The notes beneath the pieces were generated by a model. It ran no database searches, had not been told where the DNA came from, and saw only the letters and a list, made by a program, of their open reading frames with translations. Both the position numbers and the translations under genes were made by a program. A stretch of 64,000 nucleotides of DNA, from contig OX439007.1 of assembly GCA_949316495.1 (NCBI GenBank), positions 12,435,479-12,499,478 on the forward strand, read 5' to 3'. This document shows, piece by piece, positions 28,923 through 39,200 of the stretch (position 1 is the first letter of the stretch; every line of letters begins with the position of its first letter). This stretch comes from Amphiduros pacificus (lineage: Eukaryota > Annelida > Polychaeta > Phyllodocida > Hesionidae).

Positions 28923-29695
28923 ATATTTTGTATAAAAGTGAACTGTTTTTTCGTGTTCATGTCTTGTGGGTTTTTTTTGTTTTTTGTTTTGTTTTTTTTG
29001 TGTTTTTTTAAATTTCTTTTTTTGTTTTGAGTTTTTTGGTTTTTTTTTGTTATTTGTGAAAGAACCATTGGTAAGATACATTTTTATATATCTCATACTC
29101 TTCACAAAAGTATTTATAAACACAGGTCAAAAGGGTTACATTAAATTATATACAAACATGTAGAATACAAAGGCAGATATTTGCTATTAAATGGCAAACG
29201 TGTCCTGTGTCCTGCCACTATTTGCAAACATTGATTTGTATGTAATGTCAATGTCTGGATATCAATAAGTGGATGGGCACAAAGCAGGTATTGGCACATA
29301 CAGCCGACGAGAACACAGCTGTGGTTCCATTTTCAAACCATTTTCTTGCAAGTAAATCTACACTTGCAAAACATTCTCGTCTAACTGTTGTCACCCGCAG
29401 TTCTGATGTCGTCGGCTGTACGACAGAAATCTCCACCAGAGGGCGACACGGTGAACCCAGAGCTTGTGTGTGCTGACAGTGGACGTTGTGATGGGGAAGA
29501 GTCAAGAAGCGATACATTCTTAAGGAAATATTCAAATGTCTCTAACTATGATATAAAGCCAAGTTATTGTGAGATAATGGCGTTGCAGATTCCCCCTTTC
29601 ATAACATGTAAGATCTACTGATGATGACAGAATTACAACATATACTGAAAACAAAATGTAAAATTCAACAATAAAATATGTCGGCATGTTTGGAC
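28923..29695. other. Intergenic, T-rich tract and small inverted repeat
   Basis: 28965-29055 is a T/G-rich tract. A perfect 12-bp inverted pair (TACAGCCGACGA at 29299-29310, TCGTCGGCTGTA at 29409-29420) brackets a more GC-rich 120 bp. The open frame there (29273-29476) has no recognisable similarity. Confidence 0.35.
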
Positions 29696-30330
29696 AAGGA
29701 CCACTGATATAAGGACTATACCCTGGACAATGACCACTGATATAAGGACTATATCCTGGACAATGACCACTGATATAAGGACTATGTCCTGGACAATGAC
29801 CTCTGATATAAGGCCTATATCCTGGACAATGACCACTGATATAAGGACTATATCCTGGACAATGACCTCTGATATAAGGCCTATATCCTGGACAATGACC
29901 ACTGATATAAGGACTATATCCTGGACAATGACCACTGATATAAGGACTATATCCTGGACAATGACCACTGATATAAGGACTATGTCCTGGACAATGACCT
30001 CTGATATAAGGCCTATATCCTGGACAATGACCTCTGATATAAGGACTATATCCTGGAAAATGACCTCTGATATAAGGACTATATCCTGGACAATGACCAC
30101 TGATATAAGGGCTATGTCCTGGACAATGACCTCTGATATAAGGGCTATGTCCTGGACAATGACCTCTGATATAAGGACTATATCCTGGACAATGACCACT
30201 GATATAAGGACTATATCCTGGACAATGACCACTGATATAAGGACTACATCCTGGACAATGACCTCTGATATAAGGACTATGTCCTGAATACTGATATAAG
30301 GACTATGTCCTGAATACTGATATAAGGATC
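29696..30330. repeat. Minisatellite, 33-bp unit, about 18 copies
   Basis: Unit contains CTGGACAATGACCACTGATA and TAAGGACTATATC. Variants are ACCACT/ACCTCT and CTATAT/CTATGT. Both strands stay open (TMTTDIRTISW and VIVQDIVLIS), which are repeat shadows. Confidence 0.9.
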
Positions 30331-31546
30331 CTCTACTTCCAATAAGTATTGCTTTAAGGTCTATTTTACAGTAAAGATATCAAGGTTCGTTCCCAGAATT
30401 AACAGGAATTAGGATTTCTACAGATTAATTAGGTGAGAGCGTGTGTGGTTTAAGAATATAAATTCATTTTTTTTTTTGGTATTCAAAAATGTTGAATTCA
30501 GCATTTTATCTGGGTTGTGGCAGTTTCGTCCTCAGCATTTGTTTATGATATTTACAAAGCAACACTAAGCAGGTAAAAGTCCAGGTACGACAGGATTATT
30601 AATGTATTCCGTTGCTCCATTATTCGCAGTACTGGTGTTGTTGATTTGACAGGATTGCAGACTTTTCTTGTGTAAAGGAGTCAATCGATGAAGGATAGTG
30701 TATTCTCATAAAACATTGGATGAAGGGAACAGAAAAGTTACATCCTAAATCAATCTGGAACGAGTCCTTATGACTATATACCCGCCAAACATGATCAGTC
30801 TATTATAAATAAGACCAACTAGATATAGATGAGGGCTTTGAGGATTTATGATAACTTGAATGGAATTAAGGTCTCGCCATTATTATCATTGTATAATGAG
30901 ACCAGTAACCAGATATGCAGCTGCTATACGAATCTGCATTTCGGCATAAAGCCTTTAGAGATTGTTTGAGAAGGAATATCTAATCTATCTGTCAAGAGAG
31001 AAGGTAGATTTACTCAGTGTCTACAGGAATTCAGGATATATGTGAAATGTACAAATACAAAAATAAATTGGATAAGACAGACAACAACCAGAGAAACCAG
31101 AGGAAAATCACACAAATTATTTAAGACCTGCAGTAATGGTGAAATGAAATGGTGAAATGAAATGAATGAATTGGAGACCCTTCAGTAATAATCAGCCAGA
31201 TCAGGTTGGCTTTCAGGGTATTTAATCAGTGTGAAAGTAGCACTGCTAGAAGTGGGAGTCGAACTCCCCACCTCCCGTCCTCCACTTAGATAACCAAGTA
31301 AGGCACAGATTCTTACCAACAATAATGCCAAACTATTTAAGACCAACAGCACTGCCAGACCTTACCGGGGTTTGGCTTTCATACATTTAGATGTATATTA
31401 TCTAAATCATAAGACAAGTAAGAGAACTGATATTACATTTTTTGTTATAGCTTAGATTTACCTTTTGAGAATTCCAATGCGTACAACCATGTCAGTTTTC
31501 GTGGTTGTCTTCAAAGGGTAACTAAATAATCATAAATCTATCTACA

Positions 31547-31690
31547 TGAACAGATATGATATGATATGACCAGATATGATATGACCAGATATGATATGAC
31601 CAGATATGGTATACGATATGACCAGATATGGTATACGATATGACCAGACATGACATGATATGACATGACATGACATGGCATGATATAATA
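31547..31690. repeat. Simple repeat ATGATATGACCAGAT with drift to TGACATGACA
   Basis: About ten short units, increasingly degenerate to the right. Confidence 0.8.
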
Positions 31691-31739
31691 TAAAGGCCTC
31701 TCTGGATTAAATCTCATTTCCTTAAATAGTGCCAAGAGT

Positions 31740-31740
<1 letters not shown>

Positions 31741-31806
<66 letters not shown>
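31741..31806. repeat. (TA)n microsatellite
   Basis: About 32 TA units. Confidence 0.95.
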
Positions 31807-31810
<4 letters not shown>

Positions 31811-33209
31811 GAAAGTGAACAGATCAAGCAAAGATATAGTAATATTTTACTTGAAATACAAATAAGAGATTTGTAGATCAACATGTCTATTTTATAAACA
31901 CTAATATGACAAATTCAAGTGAAGTGAGTGGCAATAATTCCAGGACAGCTTAATTATTTTACTAATTTTTATGATAGTATTAAAGTTTAAATTTCAATTC
32001 AATTAAAAAATGCAATAAAAAAAACTCCTTATGTAAGGGTTAAGCTTATCCCCTTTGGTGCATATTCCATGTCGAGTTTATTCTGGAATCGCTCAATATT
32101 GTATCAAAATATTGAAATGGTTTTAAGCTTCCTCTGCCTAGATATCATAAGATCTATATTATATTACCTTATGCCTTGTAGGTTGTTTATTACCTTTCAT
32201 TCAATGGGAAAAGGTGGGCCCCCTGTGTTTGATTCTTAATCTGTTTTACCTTGGAATTGTTTTACCTTATTACAAGGTTTTCCTAAGTAGCTTTGGTCTT
32301 CGAAATAATGATGACAAAAACATATAAAAATATTGTTTGTGGATATATATGAAAATAAATATGTTTCTCATTTAATAGTATTTGTATGTGAAGATCACTT
32401 CAATAAAGAATATTCCTGTTAGGAGATTCAAATAATTCATGCGGAATTAACTTACTAGATTATAACAACTTAATAGACTGTAAAAGGCAATTACAGTTAA
32501 TTAGTGTATCCTCATCTGTATAAATGATTCAGATTAAAACATATTACTTTGCCTGGCTAAGAGGTCTTGGTAGGTAATCTGACAATCACTGTAGTGTAAC
32601 TAAACCTAATCTTATTTGACCAGGTAACAGTGTCCTGATTGTGCATTTTCCGTGTTTGGCTAGACTTCCCATAACAATACATACCTACTGCTGCTGATTA
32701 CAAGAAACCCATAGCCAACCTACTCACATAACGCCGTCTGCAAGGGACTGGTACTTTAATATCATCATCATCCTCCAGAAATTCAGATTTTCGGTGGAGA
32801 AAATGAAACGTTTAACCTGCATTAAACCTCCATTTTATCTCTACATTAATCTGTAGAGGTGTACAAGCGGTCAAGAAATATCAAACAACCGGACACGCTG
32901 AAAAATTAAGCAAGTGGTCAAAGTGAACAAGTGGAGTACTCTTCTAATAATACATGCCAGGGTGGATTACTTTCAGTCTGTATGGTGATTCTAGGAGTTA
33001 TCGATGTCAAAGAGTGCAAATTGACGGTATACCAGACATAATTGTTCTCTGTGTATCTGAAATATAACGACAGGAAATGGTTGATTCCTGTTCACGTGAC
33101 GTTGCGCAAGGGTCTTATAGATGTTTACATTAAACTCCATTAGCAAGATAGTTGCATAAACAATTCATTACATTACCTATCATCGCATATATCAGTGGTG
33201 TGACACAGG

Positions 33210-36200
33210 ATGAAGACAATACTGATAACAGACTGGTATATCTTGACCAGCTTTCTCCTCATGTAAGTTTTTATCATTTCACCCCAGCACTTTATTTCTT
33301 TGAAGTTCTTTTTTTCAATAATAGTGAATATGTAATTAACATCAAGTTATGCTTTGTGTTGTCTTTTAATTTATCAGAGCCTTGTTATTGATTATCTGCA
33401 GGTGTGGCTGTAGTAGTACCAACTCGGATCTTGATAAATATGTTCAGGATTTAAACCAAAGAGGATACGATTACTCCTTAACGCCTGGCTCTGAAACTGG
33501 TTGGTTAATTATGTAAAAATATGCACAGGTGAAACTGGTTGGTTAATTATGTAAAAATATGCACAGATGAAACTGGTTGGTTAATTATGTAAAAATAAGC
33601 ACAGGTGAAACTGGTTGGTGTATATATGTAAAACATATGCACAGATGAAACTGGTTGGTTAATTATGTAAAAATAAGCACAGGTGAAACTGGTTGGTGTA
33701 TATATGTAAAACATATGCACAGGTGAAACTGGTTGGTTTATATATGCTGGTTCACTTTCATTTTGAATATATCAAAAACTTAAGAAGTACTTATTTTGTT
33801 ACACTGCAAAACATATGTAGTTGATGTAATAACAATGCATAATAATAATAAACCATTTATATAGTGCCATTTCAGACAAGGTCTGTTCTTTGCACTTTTG
33901 AAGATAGTATTTTTTAAACAAGTGTTTTTTAAACTATCTTCAGATTTGCAATTTTGACAGATGGAGGTAGATCATTACACATTTTTGAAGCGTATCAGTA
34001 TCATTCTGTAACCAAAAACCTGCATAGACATTAATAAAGAAGGTCATCATGAAATTTGACTGATATTTGGTTATTTCCATTTAGGGTTGCCTATATCCGT
34101 TGATCTTACCGTGTTTGTTATATCCATGGACAGTTTATCAGAGAGGTCATATGTAAGTATTATCAGAGAGGTCATATGGAAGTATTATCAGAGAGGTCAT
34201 ATGGAAGTATTATCAGAGAGGTCATATGGAAGTATTATCAGAGAGGTCATATGGAAGTATCAGTCCCTGGGTATCAGTAGATATGGTTACATCTAACCAT
34301 CGCTGACATCACTGACATTGCTGACATCACTCAGAATATTAAGATGAAAATGATACAGAATAATCACATACATGTACACTTATACAGACGCCATGAGTTA
34401 AAATCATTTTCTGTACATTTCACAATAAGATTAACTTGTAATATTTTGATGAAATAAGTAACTATCAAAATAACATATTCTTATTCTTAGACTTAAAAAC
34501 ATTATTTAATTTATGACTTATTTCATTTATGACTATTTAAATAAGTGTGAGGCTGAAAAAGTGCCTTCTGTGCCAAAATTCTTAATATTCTGTGCTAAAA
34601 ATCTAGTGGACTCTTTATTTTATTGAGAAGGAGTTTGATATGCTGGTGTACTTCCGGCAGCAGTGGATAGATTCCCGGCTGACGTATGATGGGAACATAT
34701 CCGAGGCATCTAGCATTGTCATTCCCCAGACACACCCACTGGCTATCTGGTACCCAGACACCTACATAGTCAACGGCAAGGATGAAAAGCTCCATGTTGT
34801 TCCCAGCACCAATAGAATGACCAGAATTTACTCCAACGGTAGAGTTTATTACAGTCAAAGGTAAGTAGCAATCAATGTTTAGGAAGTTACCATGGTTACC
34901 TGGGCAGCTGCAAGTTCAAACAAGTTCACATGTATTTTTACCCAAATATTAGTACACAAACTTGTTACTATACAAGCAAGAATTGTTGGAGACAATCTTA
35001 ATAAAGATACATCTCTGTTACTATGTTTTTTATATTAATTGATATATTTTGGAAAAAATGGACATTGTATGTTGTGTAGAATAAGGTTTTTTTTAAATAA
35101 GGTAAAGAAATACAGTTTTGATTCCATCTGGAACAATATTTCTGTTTGACTTTGGAATTACTCCAAAAGAAGAATCAATGCACATAACATTCGGGGAAAA
35201 GGTGAGGAATTTGACATTAAGGAAATAATCCTATTTTATACTCTGTGCCAGCAGAATGTCCTCCTCTTCCTCCGCCTCCTCCTCCTCTTCCTCCTCCTCC
35301 ATTTGGCAGCTTTCACTTCAAGAGTATCTCTGATATGTCATGGCCCCATGTTGAGATTTCACGTGCTGATGTGTTCAGCACATTGGAGTCCACCTCAAAG
35401 CTGGAGATGGTCTTTGATATATAGTGGGGTATGAACATTCAGCGTCATCTTCACTTTTTGTGGTGTTGTCTGCAAAGGTCTGAGTGTTAACTTTAGAGTT
35501 AACTTTTAGCTTCAATTTTATTAGTTTATAGTTGAAAGAGTTTAGGGCCTAACATGGTCTATTGTTGTATGCTGCCAATGTAATTGACCCCAGATAAAAT
35601 AATACATATCAGCTTATGGTTTCATGATCTGTTCCTTGTTTTGCAGATTAAGCATCAGAGCACACTGTGCCCTTGATATGCACATGTACCCATTTGACAA
35701 GCCACAATGTGGCATTCGTATGTCTTCATGTATGTATAATAATACCTTATAAAATCATATGTAAAAGATTGGCATCCCCTAGGTGAATTGGTTAGGACTA
35801 GATTTTATGGAGAGAAAAAAACTTGCACCATAACTTGTTTGCAAAACAAAAATAGGATAAAAGTGGTACATTGGCCAAGCATGGTTTGGCAAGGAAGCAG
35901 ATTCTAGAATAACAATTTTATTATTATAACAATATTAATTAATCAGTCTGTAAGATAGCTATTAATTGGTAAAGTAATGGTAATAAGGAGTGACCTCCTA
36001 CTATCGAGTCTACTATCTACCCTATGCAGTTTACCTACCTATGTTTATTTTCAGACAGCTATATGACACACGAGTTACAGCTGCAGTGGCCAGACAAGGA
36101 TGCTGTGCAGAATCTTGATAACATTAATGTGCCCAGATTCTACTTAACTGATCATGATCTTGAGAACTGCACCGAGAAGTTTGAATCCGGTGAGAAAAAG

Positions 36201-39200
36201 AATGACTAATATGTAATACAAGGTTATATCAAATATGAAATGGTAATTTATATGTATACCAGAGAAAAGAATTTTTATTCTGGTTTTCCAAGTATTGACC
36301 AATCAGAATGCATATTACCTGAATTGAATTTGGCCCAACTTGTCATCTCAATTCTCATTGGTTAATATTTGTAATGCTATTCAAAATTGACTGAAATAAA
36401 AATAAAAAGGAAATAAAATGTAAATGACGTCACAGTTATCAGACACTGGGCAGTGACGGGCAGTGTGTCTATTGTAGGGGATTATTCCTGCAGAGAGGTG
36501 ATGTTTCACCTGAAGAGGAGGCCGCAGTACTTCATGTTACAGGTGTATGCGCCCTCTGTTATCTATGTGGTGCTGTCCTGGGTGTCGTTCTGGCTCCACC
36601 CACTTGCCGCTCCTGCCAGGATCTCATTGGGTCTCATGACCGTACTCACCATGGCAACACATTCCGACGCCGTCCAGGCCACTCTCCCGCAGGTAACCCA
36701 CACTCATCCCCCTCCCGCAGGTAGACCACACTCCTCACCCTCCCGCAGGTAACCCACACTCCTCACCCTCCCGCAGGTAACCCACACTCCTCACCCTCCC
36801 GCAGGTAACCCACACTCCTCCCCCTCCCGCAGGTAACCCACACTCCTCCCCCTCCCGCAGGTAACCCACACTCCTCACCCTCCCGCAGGTAACCCACACT
36901 CCTCCCCCTCCCGCAGGTAACCCACACTCCTCCCCCTCCCGCAGGTAACCCACACTCCTCACCCTCCAGCAGGTAACCCACACTCCTCCCCCTCCCGCAG
37001 GTAACCCACACTCCTCACCCTTCCACAGGTAACCCACACTCCTCACCCTCCCACAGGTAACCCACACTCCTCCCCCTCCGCAGGTAACCCACACTCCTCA
37101 TTCTCCCACAGGTTACCCACACTCCTCACCCTCCCACAGGTAACCCACACTCCTCACCCTCCCACAGGTAACCCACACTCCTCACCCTGCCGCAGGTAAC
37201 CCACCCTGCCGCAGGTAACCCATCCTCCCGCAGGTAACCCACCCTCCCGCAGGTAACCCACACTCCTCAACCTCCCGCAGGTAACCCACCCTCCCACAGG
37301 TAACCCACACTCCTCACCCTCCCGCAGGTAACCCACCCTCCTGCAGGTAACCCACACTCCTCACCCTGCCGCAGGTAACCCACACTCCTCACCCTCCCAC
37401 AGGTAACCCACCCTCCTGCAGGTAACCCACACTCCTCACCCTCCAACAGGTAACCCACACTCCTCACCCTCCCGCAGGTAACCCACCCTCCTGCAGGTAA
37501 CCCACACTCCTCACCCTCCAACAGGTAACCCACACTCCTCACCCTCCCACAGGTAACCCACACTCCTCACCCTCCCACAGGTAACTCACACTCCTAACCT
37601 TCCCACAGGTAACCCACACTCCTCACCCTCTCACAGGTAACCCACACTCCTCACCCTCCCACACGTAACCCACACTCCTCACCCTCCCACAGGTTACCCA
37701 CACTCCACACCCTCCCGCTGGTTACCCACACTCCTCAACCTCCCGCTGATAACCCAAACTCCTCACCCTCCCACAGGTAACCCACACCCCTCACCCTCCC
37801 GCAGGTAACCCACACTCCTCACCCTCCCGCAGGTAACCCACACTCCTTAGGCTGCCGTTTAATGTGTTATAAAATTTTAATCATATTAAAGTGTAAATGA
37901 CACCTTCAGCAGATGTGGTCCATATTCATGAACAGGATGTGTGGTTTTTGCATGGAAGATAATAAATTGCAGTAAAAGTCCAGAAATAACATGTAAATTC
38001 ATATTTTCAATATACAATGACACATTTCTGAAGAATTATCCTATATTTCCAGGGGAAATGGAAATTTTCTATATATATTAGGACACTTTCATATCATCTT
38101 CTGTAAAATAATGAGATATATAAGTTTAGTGAGAGTGAGCATGATTGTGGTGAATGTATTCCAGGTGTCCTATGTCAAAGCTCTGGATATCTGGATGATA
38201 TTTACTTTATTGGATGATATTTACAAATCACAAAAAATAATAGTTTCTTTTGTCTTGTTTCATGATTTCAGGATTGTATTGATTTTTGGACAGCAAGTGT
38301 TATAATTATCAAGATAAATTGGTGAAAGTTTGGTGCTTGAAACCTAAGAAGAATGCAATTTTCAGCTATCTTCTATGTTCTCATCATCATGTCTAACCCT
38401 CTATCCCCAGTACTCTCAGCAGTGTCTAACCCTCTATCCCCAGTACTCTCAGCAGTGTCTAACCCTCTATCCCCAGTACTCTCAGCAGTGTCTAACCCTC
38501 TATCCCCAGTACTCTCAGCAGTGTCTAACCCTCTATCCCCAGTACTCTCAGCAGTGTCTAACCCTCTATCCCCAGTACTCTCAGCAGTGTCTAACCCTCT
38601 ATCCTCAGTTCTCTCAGCAGTGTCTAACCCTCTACCCCCAGTACTCTCAGCAGTGTCTCACCCTCTATCCTCAGTTCTCTCAGCAGTGTCTAACCCTTCC
38701 CCCCAGTATTCTCAGCAGTGTCTAACCCTCTATCCCCAGTACTCTCAGCAGTGTCTAACCCTCTATCCCCAGTACTCTCAGCAGTGTCTAACCCTCTATC
38801 CCCAGTACTCTCAGCAGTGTCTAACCCTCTATCCCCAGTACTCTCAGCAGTGTCTAACCCTCTATCCCCAGTACTCTCAGCAGTGTCTAACCCTCTATCC
38901 CCAGTACTCTCAGCAGTGTCTAACCCTCTATCCCCAGTACTCTCAGCAGTGTCTAACCCTCTATCCCCAGTACTCTCAGCAGTGTCTAACCCTCTATCCT
39001 CAGTTCTCTCAGCAGTGTCTAACCCTCTACCCCCAGTACTCTCAGCAGTGTCTCACCCTCTATCCTCAGTTCTCTCAGCAGTGTCTAACCCTTCCCCCCA
39101 GTATTCTCAGCAGTGTCTAACCCTCTATCCCCAGTACTCTCAGCAGTGTCTAACCCTCTATCCCCAGTACTCTCAGCAGTGTCTAACCCTCTATCCCCAG

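Larger units (their letters stand above)
30331..33209. other. Intergenic upstream of the Cys-loop gene
   Basis: Contains two simple repeats (31547-31690 and 31741-31806) and otherwise nothing recognised. A weak tRNA B-box-like string at 31252-31266 lacks a convincing A box. Confidence 0.35.

Noticed and set aside
29273-29476. Small gene in the GC-richer stretch near 29.3 kb
   Set aside because: No start context, family similarity or splice context. The stretch is bracketed by a 12-bp inverted repeat and is more likely a small foldback sequence.
31230-31300. Second tRNA-like or SINE element
   Set aside because: Only a B-box-like string (GGAGTTCGACTCCC on the minus strand) was found, without a convincing A box, tail or flanking duplication.
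36735-37563. Minus-strand Gly/Val/Cys-rich frames (WVTCGRVRSVG type)
   Set aside because: Shadow of the 28-bp minisatellite. The frame persists only where the unit length happens to keep it.
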